This document shows, piece by piece, positions 1-8,429 of a stretch of 41,480 bases of DNA. A program made the translations under genes and the position numbers. Each line of letters begins with the position of its first letter. Position 1 is the first letter of the stretch. Origin of the DNA: Flavobacteriaceae bacterium (lineage in GTDB: Bacteria > Bacteroidota > Bacteroidia > Flavobacteriales > Flavobacteriaceae); NCBI GenBank assembly GCA_013001285.1, contig JABDMU010000047.1, positions 1 through 41,480 on the forward strand. Reading direction: 5' to 3'. Below the pieces are notes generated by a model, which had not been told where the DNA came from, ran no database searches, and was given only the letters and a program-made list of their open reading frames with translations.

Positions 1-100
1 TCCCTACAAAGCTCCGCTTTGATCCTATGGGATTAAATATCCCTACAAAGCTCCGCTTTGATCCTATGGGATTAAATATCCCTACAAAGCTCCGCTTTGA
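1..100. repeat. 39-bp tandem repeat, two full copies and one partial
   Basis: Copies run 1-39, 40-78 and 79-100; the last stops after 22 bases. The copies are identical and abut without spacers. Each unit holds an inverted repeat CAAAGC-TCC-GCTTTG, a second one ATCC-TATG-GGAT, and a junction repeat GGGAT-TAAAT-ATCCC reaching into the next copy, so the array could fold as a chain of hairpins. It touches the window edge and may continue upstream. There is no long open frame. Its function is unknown. Confidence 0.85.
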
Positions 101-162
101 AAATAAAAATTCCCTGCTTAAAAATTCAAGTAAACTTGATTTTACGCAGGGAATTTTTATTT
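101..162. terminator. Long hairpin, probable terminator of the tRNA-Arg transcript
   Basis: A perfect 17-bp stem (101-117 with 146-162, core TTCCCTGC/GCAGGGAA) encloses a smaller hairpin TCAAGT-AA-ACTTGA. It starts five bases past the tRNA 3' end. Because the outer stem is A/T-rich on both arms it gives a T-tract in either direction, so it could also stop transcription arriving from the left. Terminator function is inferred from shape and position. Confidence 0.7.
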
Positions 163-167
163 ATTCG

Positions 168-241
168 TGACCCTGGAGGGATTCAAACCCCCAACCGCTG
201 GAGCCGAAATCCAGTGCTCTATTCAGTTGAGCTACAGAGCC
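168..241 (-). tRNA. tRNA-Arg, anticodon UCG
   Basis: The 74-nt cloverleaf reads: acceptor GGCTCTG with CAGGGTC (two G-U pairs), D stem GCTC/GAGC, anticodon stem CTGGA/TCCAG with loop TTTCGGC, variable loop CGGTT, T stem GGGGG/CCCTC, discriminator A and no encoded CCA. Loop positions 34-36 are TCG, so it reads CGA and possibly other CGN codons. Two normally invariant bases differ: the D loop has A where G19 is expected (CTGAATA), and the T loop is TTTGAAT, giving U where C56 is expected. The two changes together restore a Watson-Crick pair. The 5' end is six bases downstream of the yqeY stop, so it probably shares that transcript. Confidence 0.93.
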
Positions 242-247
242 TATTTA

Positions 248-697
248 TTACATTAATTTTGAACGTACAATATTCGAAATGGTCTTACCGTCTGCTTGTC
301 CAGCTAATTCCTTAGATACAATACCCATAACACGTCCCATGTCTTTCATGCCTTCCGCACCAATTTCATCTATCGTCATAACGACTACCTTTTCAATTTC
401 TTCCTCAGAAAGTGCTTCAGGTAAAAATTGACTGATAACCTCAGCTTCTGCCAATTCAGGTTCGGCTAGATCTTGACGTCCTTGTTCTTCATATATGGCA
501 GCGCTATCCTTACGCTGCTTTACTAATTTCTGAAGTAACTTCAACTCTTGCTCTTCTGAAAGCTCTGCGTTTGCCCCTGATTCGGTTTGCATTAAGATAA
601 TAGCAGATTTTATCGCTCGCAAAGAAGTCAGTGCTGTTTGATCTTTTGATTTCATCGCTGCCTTCATCGCAGTCATTACATCATTTTGTAAACTCAT
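248..697 (-). CDS. yqeY: GatB/YqeY domain protein
   Basis: This 149-residue protein has the usual YqeY length. It matches the family in its N-terminal helix (SLQNDVMTAMKAAMKSKD), the middle segment KLVKQRKDSAAIYEEQGR and the C-terminal region with GRVMGIVSKELAGQADG. The fold is shared with the tail domain of GatB, the tRNA-binding part of the Asp/Glu-tRNA amidotransferase, but the role of free-standing YqeY is not settled. It starts at ATG and follows ftsZ on the same strand, separated by a terminator hairpin. A TATCTTTG box 23 bases upstream may be its own promoter. The tRNA-Arg gene follows six bases after the stop, forming an mRNA-tRNA pair. Confidence 0.92.
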   Translation of the reverse strand: MSLQNDVMTAMKAAMKSKDQTALTSLRAIKSAIILMQTESGANAELSEEQELKLLQKLVKQRKDSAAIYEEQGRQDLAEPELAEAEVISQFLPEALSEEEIEKVVVMTIDEIGAEGMKDMGRVMGIVSKELAGQADGKTISNIVRSKLM

Positions 698-719
698 AAC
701 GGTTGTTTAAAATATTCTG

Positions 720-727
720 CAAAGATA
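720..727 (-). promoter_or_regulatory. Candidate -7 box of the yqeY promoter
   Basis: TATCTTTG on the minus strand matches the Bacteroidota -7 consensus TAnnTTTG and lies 23 bases before the yqeY ATG. No TTG is seen at the expected -33 position. The box is inside the T-tract of the ftsZ terminator, so both signals use the same bases. Confidence 0.45.
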
Positions 728-769
728 AAAAAAGAAACCCGAAAAATCTGAGGGAATATTTTCGGGTTT
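721..769 (-). terminator. Intrinsic-type terminator after ftsZ
   Basis: An 11-bp stem (735-745 with 759-769, core ACCCGAAAA/TTTTCGGGT) with a 13-nt loop is followed on the minus strand by a T-rich tail (TTTCTTTTTTTAT). It lies 36 bases past the ftsZ stop and closes the dcw operon. Confidence 0.8.
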
Positions 770-804
770 TTAACGAAGTTTCGACATTTGATCCTGATCT
801 GCTA

Positions 805-2715
805 TTAATCTGGTTTGTCGTGTAAAAATGAATTGTTACTCCGTAGTTGAATGTCATCGTTTTCATCTGGTCCAATAGACAAACGTGAAGCATTGTTCTC
901 AGATGAGTGCTGCACATCATCTAAGTCAACACCTTGACGCTTATAAGCCGGTTCTTTTTCTATATCGTCAATCTTTGCATTATTGAACTTATAATTAAAA
1001 TCCTTCATTTTTTGCCTTCTCTCATTCGCACGCTCTTTGAGCAATTCGGATATCGGACTGTTAATTGGATCCAGGTCCTCGGTTTCTTCTACTTCCGATT
1101 CTTCTGTTTCTATCGTCTTTTTTTCAAAGACAACTTCTTCCACTTGAACATCCGTTTCCTTTTTCATTAATTTCTTATCGGTTTGTTCTAACATAATGTG
1201 ATCATCCAGAGCGTATTCTGCTTCCTTTTCATCATTCGCTTCATTGACAGTAATCAATTCTATATAGTCATTCACTGAAATATCCTTGACTTCTTCGTCA
1301 AGCTCGAACAATACTTTTTCAACACGTTCAGGTTCTTCAATTTCAATATCAGGAGAAGACAATGGCAGATCAAAAGTTAACATGGTTTGTTCCTTGGATT
1401 CATTCTCTTCCTCCATATCATTTTCTACTTCCACTTCAACTTGATTAATTATAAAATCAGAGTTATTATAATCTGGAACAACCTCCTCGTAAATCACTTC
1501 CATATCTTTGATCAATTGTGAAGTAGGGATGATATCCAATTCTATGAAATCATCTTCATGATCATCATCGCCAAGCGTATGTATTATTGGTTTTTCTTCT
1601 CTGTCATCCAAAACGATATCAGGTGATATAATGGCTGGTTCTTTTTCAGAAAGATCTTGTTCCATGATCTGATCATCTTCAAGTGCGTGTACCACTTTTT
1701 TTGCTTCTGTATTAGTAATATCATTTTGCTGATCAACATTAAATCCTGTTGCGATAATAGTTACAGAAATGGCCTCATCCAGACTTTCGTCTTCACCTAC
1801 ACCCATAATAATATTCGCACCAAATCCAGCTTCCGATTGAATATGGTCGTTAATTTCCCCTATTTCATCAATCGTGATCTCCTGAGAGCCTGAAACGATA
1901 AGCAACAATACGTTTTTGGCACCAGTAATCTTATTGTCATTCAATAATGGAGAATCTAGGGCTTTCATAATCGCATCTTGAGCTCGATTTTGACCTGAGG
2001 CTGCTGCAGATCCCATTATAGCCGTTCCGCTATTACTTAAAACCGTTTTTGCATCGCGCAAGTCAATATTTTGCGTATAGTGATGTGTTATCACCTCGGC
2101 TATTCCTCTTGCCGCGGTTGATAATACTTCATCGGCCTTAGAGAATCCAGCTTTGAATCCAAGATTGCCATAGACTTCTCGAAGTTTATTGTTGTTGATC
2201 ACAACAAGAGAATCTACATGACTGCGAAGTTTTTCAACACCTTGTTGAGCTTGGGCATTTCTTAATTTACCTTCAAATTGAAAAGGCATGGTCACAATAC
2301 CGACCGTAAGAATATCAAGTTCTTTTGCCATTTTAGCAATAATTGGTGCTGCACCTGTTCCGGTACCTCCACCCATTCCCGCGGTAATGAAAATCATTTT
2401 GGTATTGGTATCCAGCATAGCACGAATATCGTCTAAGCTTTCAATTGCTGCCTCTTCTCCCACATCAGGATTGGCACCTGCTCCAAGTCCTTCTGTTAAG
2501 TTTACGCCTAATTGGATCTTGATAGGGATACCACTATTGTTCAAAGCCTGCGAATCTGTGTTACAAATGACAAAATCCACACCTTTTATTCCTTGTTGGA
2601 ACATATGATTGATAGCATTACTTCCACCACCTCCTACACCAATAACCTTGATGACGTTAGATTGGTTTTTTGGCAAGTCGAAAGTAATATTACCCATGTC
2701 GTTGTTGCTGCTCAT
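805..2715 (-). CDS. ftsZ: Cell division protein FtsZ
   Basis: This tubulin-like GTPase polymerises into the Z ring at midcell. Residues 20-325 form the GTPase core: GGGGSNA at 28-34, the tubulin signature GGGTGTG at 115-121, and the T7 loop NIDLRD at 216-221 whose Asp residues complete GTP hydrolysis in the neighbouring subunit. Residues about 330-615 are a long, strongly acidic, low-complexity linker rich in Glu and Asp. The chain ends in a conserved-looking peptide (IQLRSNNSFLHD) that in this family would bind FtsA and other tethers. At 636 residues it is much longer than E. coli FtsZ (383), as is usual in Flavobacteriaceae. It is the last gene of the dcw operon, 27 bp after ftsA, and is followed by a terminator. 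Confidence 0.98.
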   Translation of the reverse strand: MSSNNDMGNITFDLPKNQSNVIKVIGVGGGGSNAINHMFQQGIKGVDFVICNTDSQALNNSGIPIKIQLGVNLTEGLGAGANPDVGEEAAIESLDDIRAMLDTNTKMIFITAGMGGGTGTGAAPIIAKMAKELDILTVGIVTMPFQFEGKLRNAQAQQGVEKLRSHVDSLVVINNNKLREVYGNLGFKAGFSKADEVLSTAARGIAEVITHHYTQNIDLRDAKTVLSNSGTAIMGSAAASGQNRAQDAIMKALDSPLLNDNKITGAKNVLLLIVSGSQEITIDEIGEINDHIQSEAGFGANIIMGVGEDESLDEAISVTIIATGFNVDQQNDITNTEAKKVVHALEDDQIMEQDLSEKEPAIISPDIVLDDREEKPIIHTLGDDDHEDDFIELDIIPTSQLIKDMEVIYEEVVPDYNNSDFIINQVEVEVENDMEEENESKEQTMLTFDLPLSSPDIEIEEPERVEKVLFELDEEVKDISVNDYIELITVNEANDEKEAEYALDDHIMLEQTDKKLMKKETDVQVEEVVFEKKTIETEESEVEETEDLDPINSPISELLKERANERRQKMKDFNYKFNNAKIDDIEKEPAYKRQGVDLDDVQHSSENNASRLSIGPDENDDIQLRSNNSFLHDKPD

Positions 2716-2742
2716 ATAAATAGGTTTTGTTAGTTTATATAA

Positions 2743-4080
2743 TTATTCTGCGTTATCTAAAAAATCTTTAACGCGTTCTGTTAGTTTATCTAAAAATGAT
2801 CGTCTTTCGGTCATAGGAGGTTTAGCAACGGTTTCATCATGTTGCGCTTCCCCACCATTATCACCTTCAAATGAAGGAAACATGTCGTGTGCTTCTTCTT
2901 CTTCCATTTTTTTCTTGTCCTGTCTTCTTACGCCATCCATGACTAAACCTACCGCTGTTGCGAATAATGGGCTTGTCACTTCATCATCACTATCACCTGC
3001 CAAGTGCTCATTTGGGAACCCCACTCTTGTATCCATCCCTGTGATATATTCAACCAGTTGCTTCAAGTGATTTAATTGACTTCCACCTCCTGTTAAAACA
3101 ATACCTGCAATGAGCTTTTTTTTCTGTTCTTCATGGCCGTAGTTTTTAATCTCAACATACACTTGCTCTATGATCTCAACAACTCGGGCATGAATAATTT
3201 TAGAGAGATTTTTTAAGGTGATTTCTTTGGGTTCTCTTCCTCTTAATCCAGGAATCGACACAATTTCATTGTCCTTATTCTCTCCAGGCCATGCTGACCC
3301 AAATTTGATCTTTAGCAATTCGGCTTGTTTCTCGATAATTGAACAGCCTTCCTTAATATCTTCGGTAATGACATTACCTCCAAACGGAATAACCGCTGTA
3401 TGCCTAATGATGCCATCTTTAAAAATGGCCAGATCAGTAGTTCCACCACCAATATCGATGAGCGCAACTCCAGCTTCTTTTTCTTCCTGACTTAAAACTG
3501 CGTTCGAAGACGCTAATGGTTCAAGTGTAATCCCTTCTAATTCAAGTCCGGCGCTTTTAACACATCTTCCAATATTCCGAATAGATGAGACTTGACCTAC
3601 CACAACATGGAAATTAGCTTCAAGTCGTCCACCATACATACCTATTGGTTCTTTTATTTCTGCTTGTCCATCAACCTTAAATTCTTGTGGCAATACATGA
3701 ATAATTTCTTCACCTGGTAGCATTACCAATTTATGTACTTGATTTATCAAACGGTCAATATCGCCTTCATCAATTACAAGTTCAGAATTTGGTCGGGTGA
3801 TGTAGTCGCTATGTTGCAGACTTCTAATATGCTGTCCCGCTATCCCAACGATTACCTCTTCAATTTTCAATCCTGCGGCAGCTTCTGCCTCTTGAACAGC
3901 TTGTTGAATAGATTGTATGGTTTGGGTGATGTTATTGACCACACCACGATGCACACCTAAACTCTTCGATTTCCCAATTCCCAGAATTTCCAACTTGCCA
4001 TAGTTGTTCTTCCGGCCGATCATAGCTACGATCTTTGTCGTACCTATATCTAATCCTACTGAAATATTATGTGTTTCCAT
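2743..4080 (-). CDS. ftsA: Cell division protein FtsA
   Basis: FtsA is an actin-like ATPase that ties FtsZ filaments to the inner membrane and recruits later division proteins. Nucleotide-site motifs are visible: phosphate-1 DIGTTK at 11-16, phosphate-2 DIGGGTTD at 209-216 and the adenosine motif LTGGGSQ at 329-335. After a charged linker (about 385-425) the last 19 residues (RSFLDKLTERVKDFL and on) form the amphipathic helix expected to bind the membrane. The length of 445 is normal. It sits three bases after ftsQ and 27 before ftsZ, so the tether and its filament are made from one message. Confidence 0.97.
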   Translation of the reverse strand: METHNISVGLDIGTTKIVAMIGRKNNYGKLEILGIGKSKSLGVHRGVVNNITQTIQSIQQAVQEAEAAAGLKIEEVIVGIAGQHIRSLQHSDYITRPNSELVIDEGDIDRLINQVHKLVMLPGEEIIHVLPQEFKVDGQAEIKEPIGMYGGRLEANFHVVVGQVSSIRNIGRCVKSAGLELEGITLEPLASSNAVLSQEEKEAGVALIDIGGGTTDLAIFKDGIIRHTAVIPFGGNVITEDIKEGCSIIEKQAELLKIKFGSAWPGENKDNEIVSIPGLRGREPKEITLKNLSKIIHARVVEIIEQVYVEIKNYGHEEQKKKLIAGIVLTGGGSQLNHLKQLVEYITGMDTRVGFPNEHLAGDSDDEVTSPLFATAVGLVMDGVRRQDKKKMEEEEAHDMFPSFEGDNGGEAQHDETVAKPPMTERRSFLDKLTERVKDFLDNAE

Positions 4081-4083
4081 AAT

Positions 4084-4803
4084 CTATTGTTTGGTGCACA
4101 CAACTTGATTCTCAAATTGCAAATTCACTTTTTTATAGTTGCCTAAGGTTTTATCTTTTTTTGCTTTCTGATAAAATGCTTTTAGGTTATTTATCTTCTT
4201 TTCTAAATTTTCCAATTGGCCAATAAAAATCTCAAAATCTAGAATTCTAGTTTTGAGGGTTATATTTTTATTTTGGTCTTGTATGATCTCTATAATGTGC
4301 TTTTTTAAAAATGCATCTTCATGAATTATTTTCGCTATATGATGCACATTACTTAGATCGTTTTTCGAAACCTTACCTGTAACAAGAGGGACTCGAGCTG
4401 TATGATTAACAGAAAGTGGCATGAGTAAGCCTTCTTCATCGATATAAAATGAAGTATTAGTGGCTACTCGCGCAATGGGTCTTCTCTGTTCAACATCTGC
4501 TCTAACCTCACCATTTACAGTAAGATACACTTCAGCGGTCTTGATCATTGGGTTAGATTTTAGGGCAGTTTCTAATCCATTCAAATCTAAAATTTCTTTG
4601 GGCACATTTGTCACCTCCTCATTATTTTGTATTAACAATTTATTAACCGATGCTCTAGTGATATAGACATTGTTCTCACTTGTGAAATTTACATCGACAT
4701 GAGCTACTTTTCTAATACCATTTTTATGTGATGAAAAAGCATAGAGAAATATTACAAATAGTAATAAGGTCACTCCTTTTATGTAGTTCCAGTTAACTTG
4801 CAA
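4084..4803 (-). CDS. ftsQ: Cell division protein FtsQ
   Basis: FtsQ (DivIB) is a single-pass membrane protein of the divisome that binds FtsL/FtsB in the periplasm. The 239-residue protein has a short cytoplasmic tail, one membrane helix (about residues 11-26, GVTLLLFVIFLYAFS), then a periplasmic part that begins with a POTRA-like segment and a region KTAEVYLTVNGEVRADVEQRRPIARV typical in outline of the family. The start is TTG at 4803. No in-frame ATG precedes the membrane helix, and an in-frame stop lies two codons upstream. The start lies inside the end of murC (11-bp overlap). Sequence is weakly conserved in this family, so the call rests on topology, motif outline and position between murC and ftsA. 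Confidence 0.9.
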   Translation of the reverse strand: MQVNWNYIKGVTLLLFVIFLYAFSSHKNGIRKVAHVDVNFTSENNVYITRASVNKLLIQNNEEVTNVPKEILDLNGLETALKSNPMIKTAEVYLTVNGEVRADVEQRRPIARVATNTSFYIDEEGLLMPLSVNHTARVPLVTGKVSKNDLSNVHHIAKIIHEDAFLKKHIIEIIQDQNKNITLKTRILDFEIFIGQLENLEKKINNLKAFYQKAKKDKTLGNYKKVNLQFENQVVCTKQ

Positions 4804-6145
4804 TGCTTAATTGTTCTTTTATATGTTCAACTTCTTCTCCAATATCACCAGCTCCAAGAGTCATGATCACTTGGGCTTCACTTTTTTGAATTTCAGAAAT
4901 TATCTTTGATTTTCTGATAAGCTTTTTATGTCCATTATCAATTTGATCTAATAACCATTTGGAAGTGATCCCATCAATAGGTAATTCTCTTGCGGGATAA
5001 ATATCAAGCAAAAGAACCTCATCAAATTGCGCAAGGCTTTTTGCAAAATCTTCGGCAAAATCTCGAGTTCTACTGTATAAATGAGGTTGAAAAATTGCTA
5101 ATACCCTTTTGTTGGGATACATCTCTCTTACCGCTTCATGAACAGCATTAATCTCTTCAGGATGATGGGCATAATCATCGATAAATACCAATTGATCGGT
5201 TTTAATCTGGTAGGTAAATCGGCGTTTTACTCCTTTATAAGATGCCAACGCTCTGGCAAGGCTTAATGGCGGACAACCATATTCTAAAGCCATTGCCAGT
5301 GCTATTAATGCATTCGACAGATTATGTCTACCAGGTAGGTTAAATTTGAAATTTTCAATTCTATTATGAGGTGTTTGAACATCAAACACGTAAATACCAT
5401 TTTCTATTTTTATATTAGTTGCCATATAATCGGCTTCTTCTTCTATTCCATAAGTGATCCCGTTTATAGGTAAACCTTTTCGAACAAATAATTTTCCATT
5501 AGATTTTACCTGTGATCCGAAGGCCTTAAACGAATCTTCTAAAGCTTCCTTCTCGCCATATATATCAAGATGATCCGCATCCATTGAGGTAATGCAGGCA
5601 TAATCAGGATTTAGGGTAAGAAATGATCTATCAAATTCATCAGCTTCAACAACGGTTACCTCATTACCCTTCATTATTAAATTGGAATTGTAATTTTCTG
5701 AGATTCCCCCAAGAAAAGCCGTCATATTCACATTACATTCATACAGCAAATGCCCTAAAATACTCGTGGTCGTAGTTTTACCATGAGTCCCAGCCACAGC
5801 AAGACAAAACGTTTGATCCGTAATGAGTCCTAACACTGCCGATCGTTTCAATACATCATATCCGTTGTTTCTAAAATAATTCAACTGCCTATGAGAATTA
5901 GGGATAGCTGGTGTATAAACGATAAGCGTCTCTTCTTTGTTCAAATACATTGGATCTATACTTTCCATATTATCCTCGAAGTGAATAGCAATGTCTAATC
6001 TTTGAAGTTCATCGGTCAATGAAGTTGGTGTTTTGTCATATCCCGAAACATGCTTTTCATTTGCAGCAAAATAACGTGCAAGTGCGCTCATCCCTATGCC
6101 TCCAATACCAATAAAATAGACCCTATGTTTATTACTTAAATTCAT
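4793..6145 (-). CDS. murC: UDP-N-acetylmuramate--L-alanine ligase
   Basis: MurC adds the first amino acid, L-alanine, to UDP-MurNAc in the cytoplasm with ATP. The 450-residue protein has the N-terminal UDP-binding glycine motif GIGGIGMS at 13-20, the ATP loop GTHGKTTTT at 119-127 that is diagnostic for MurC, the Mur ligase central segment with [10 protein letters not shown], and the C-terminal domain with [10 protein letters not shown]. It overlaps murG by four bases (ATGA) and ftsQ by 11, which suggests translational coupling. Confidence 0.97.
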   Translation of the reverse strand: MNLSNKHRVYFIGIGGIGMSALARYFAANEKHVSGYDKTPTSLTDELQRLDIAIHFEDNMESIDPMYLNKEETLIVYTPAIPNSHRQLNYFRNNGYDVLKRSAVLGLITDQTFCLAVAGTHGKTTTTSILGHLLYECNVNMTAFLGGISENYNSNLIMKGNEVTVVEADEFDRSFLTLNPDYACITSMDADHLDIYGEKEALEDSFKAFGSQVKSNGKLFVRKGLPINGITYGIEEEADYMATNIKIENGIYVFDVQTPHNRIENFKFNLPGRHNLSNALIALAMALEYGCPPLSLARALASYKGVKRRFTYQIKTDQLVFIDDYAHHPEEINAVHEAVREMYPNKRVLAIFQPHLYSRTRDFAEDFAKSLAQFDEVLLLDIYPARELPIDGITSKWLLDQIDNGHKKLIRKSKIISEIQKSEAQVIMTLGAGDIGEEVEHIKEQLSIAS

Positions 6146-7236
6146 GTATTTAAAAGCTTTTCAACTTCGTTCACGATATCGTTTGTGGCATTTTCTAATG
6201 CCAATGATCTTATATTTTCACTTAATTCTTTTTGTTTGTCTTGAGAAGCAACCAATTGAGAAAATTTATTTTCAAAATCGATCTCAAGATCTTGCTCCTT
6301 TATCATAATTGCACCGCCCTTCTCGACTATTGAAAGGGCATTTTTAGTTTGATGATCTTCTGCCACATTTGGAGATGGAATAAAGATCACTGGTTTACCA
6401 ACTATGCATAATTCTGAAACCGAACTTGCTCCTGCCCTTGAAATAATAATATCGGCAGCCGCATAGGCCAAATCCATTTTATTCAAAAATGCATGTACTT
6501 GAACATTTTCATGTTCATTATATCCTCGGTATAGATTAAAATATAGTTTTCCACATTGCCAGATGATCTGAACATTTTGTGTTTGAAAAAATTCCATTTT
6601 ATCTTCAATGAGTGCATTTATTCTGGCCGATCCTAAACTTCCACCAAGCACAAGAAGCGTTATTTTATTATGCTTTAACTTGAAGTCATCCTTTGCCTGA
6701 ATAGATTTACCGTCAATATGAAGGATGTCTTGACGTACAGGATTTCCCGTTTTTACCAGTTTTTCCTTCGGAAAGAATTTTTCTAATCCATCATAAGCCA
6801 CACAAATCCGATCGGCTTTTCTGGAAAGTAATTTATTTGTAATACCAGGATATGAATTTTGTTCTTGTATTAAGCTTGGAATTCGTTTTGATATCGCCAT
6901 TTGTAATAATGGCCCACTCGCAAAACCGCCGGTACCAATTGCGACATCAGGCTGGAATTGGTTAATTATTCTTTTTGATTTTAATAAACTACTTACCAAT
7001 TTTAGCGGGAATGAAAGATTTTTTAAAGTGAGTTTTCGCTGAAGTCCAGAGATCCAAAGTCCTTCTATTTTATATCCTGCAAGTGGTACTTTTTCCATTT
7101 CCATTTTATCTCGAGCACCTACAAATAGAAATTCTGATTCAGGATATCTCGATTTCAATTCGTTTGCAATTGAAATAGCAGGATAGATATGGCCTCCTGT
7201 ACCTCCTCCAGATAATATGATCCTGTACTTTTTCAT
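6142..7236 (-). CDS. murG: UDP-GlcNAc:undecaprenyl-PP-MurNAc-pentapeptide GlcNAc transferase
   Basis: MurG converts lipid I to lipid II on the inner face of the membrane. The 364-residue, two-lobed GT28 glycosyltransferase shows the N-terminal loop SGGGTGGH at 9-16 with His16, the acceptor-side segment [10 protein letters not shown], a second loop [11 protein letters not shown], and the donor-binding region [12 protein letters not shown]. The start codon ATG shares one base with the ftsW stop, and the end overlaps murC by four. Confidence 0.97.
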   Translation of the reverse strand: MKKYRIILSGGGTGGHIYPAISIANELKSRYPESEFLFVGARDKMEMEKVPLAGYKIEGLWISGLQRKLTLKNLSFPLKLVSSLLKSKRIINQFQPDVAIGTGGFASGPLLQMAISKRIPSLIQEQNSYPGITNKLLSRKADRICVAYDGLEKFFPKEKLVKTGNPVRQDILHIDGKSIQAKDDFKLKHNKITLLVLGGSLGSARINALIEDKMEFFQTQNVQIIWQCGKLYFNLYRGYNEHENVQVHAFLNKMDLAYAAADIIISRAGASSVSELCIVGKPVIFIPSPNVAEDHQTKNALSIVEKGGAIMIKEQDLEIDFENKFSQLVASQDKQKELSENIRSLALENATNDIVNEVEKLLNT

Positions 7237-8429
7237 TAAATGGCTTCGCTTAATATTTCTAATGGATTTTCATCCAATTCCTCTTGCTCACGTATCTCTT
7301 GTCTTTTAGCGCTCACGCTTAGTATTATTCCAATGGACAAACAGGTCATCCAAATTGATGTTCCACCACTACTAATTAATGGTAAGGTTTGACCGGTTAC
7401 AGGAAATAGTTCAACTGCAACAGCCATATTGATCAGGGCCTGAAACACTATTGGCAGCCCAACGCCTATTGCTAGAAGTTTTCCAAAAACAGTATCTGAT
7501 TTATGGGCAACTATGACGACTCTGAATAGCAACCATAAGTAAAGAACCATTAAAAACAATCCACCTAACAGGCCATATTCTTCAATAATGATGGCATAAA
7601 TAAAATCTGATGATGATTGGGGCAAAAAGTTCTTTTGAATGCTCTTTCCTGGACCAACACCCTGAATTCCTCCAGACGCAATGGCTATTTTAGCTTTTTC
7701 TATTTGATAGTCGGCTTCGGTATCTTCACCATTCATGAAGTTTTCAATTCGACTTGTCCAGGTATCAATCCGGTTAGGCATGAGTTCTGGAAATGCCCTT
7801 GCCGTTAATATGAACAAGGCAAATACGATAACACCTGAAATAAGTATCAATGACAAATATCGGAGTGGATATCCTCCAAGGAAAACTAACACAATTACCA
7901 TTGTGAAAATGATGGCCGCCGTCGAGAAATTTGCAGGTAAAATAAGGGCTAAAATTATAAATACAGGAACCCACAGTGGTAGGATGGATTCCTTGAAACT
8001 AATAGTTTTATTCTTGATTTTTGATAAATATCGCGCAACATATACCATGAGCACAACGGCAGCTAAAGTAGATGGCTGAAATGTGAATCCTACCAATGGC
8101 ACTTGAATCCATCTGCTGGCATTAGCACCTTCTATAGTTGTGCCTTGAAGCATGGTTACAACAAGAAGTACGACAACTACTGGAATCATAATCATTGATA
8201 GTCCTTTGAAATAACGATATGGAATACGATGAATACCATACATAATGGCAAACCCAAGAAATAAATGAAGAAAGTGTTTTACAAAATAATTAAAGGTATT
8301 TCCATCGCCACTGATATAGGCCAAATTACTTGCGGCACTATAAACAGGCAAGAATGAGAATATAGCCAAAAGGGCTGCAATGGCCCAGATAAGTCTATCT
8401 CCTTTAATATTTTTAAACAATTCTAACAT
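7236..8429 (-). CDS. ftsW: Lipid II polymerase FtsW (SEDS family)
   Basis: FtsW is the septal glycan polymerase that works with FtsI. The 397-residue protein has about ten hydrophobic segments spread over its length and the SEDS features [30 protein letters not shown] near residue 255 and [16 protein letters not shown] near 345. It starts directly after the murD stop, and its stop shares a base with the murG start. Position beside murD and murG within dcw favours FtsW over its paralogue RodA. Confidence 0.96.
   Translation of the reverse strand: MLELFKNIKGDRLIWAIAALLAIFSFLPVYSAASNLAYISGDGNTFNYFVKHFLHLFLGFAIMYGIHRIPYRYFKGLSMIMIPVVVVLLVVTMLQGTTIEGANASRWIQVPLVGFTFQPSTLAAVVLMVYVARYLSKIKNKTISFKESILPLWVPVFIILALILPANFSTAAIIFTMVIVLVFLGGYPLRYLSLILISGVIVFALFILTARAFPELMPNRIDTWTSRIENFMNGEDTEADYQIEKAKIAIASGGIQGVGPGKSIQKNFLPQSSSDFIYAIIIEEYGLLGGLFLMVLYLWLLFRVVIVAHKSDTVFGKLLAIGVGLPIVFQALINMAVAVELFPVTGQTLPLISSGGTSIWMTCLSIGIILSVSAKRQEIREQEELDENPLEILSEAI

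Noticed and set aside
1-100. CRISPR array
   Set aside because: Repeat units abut without spacers and only three copies are seen; no cas gene is present.
681-920. Small open frame overlapping the ftsZ 3' end
   Set aside because: It crosses the terminator and is a shadow of the ftsZ C-terminal coding region with no recognisable features.
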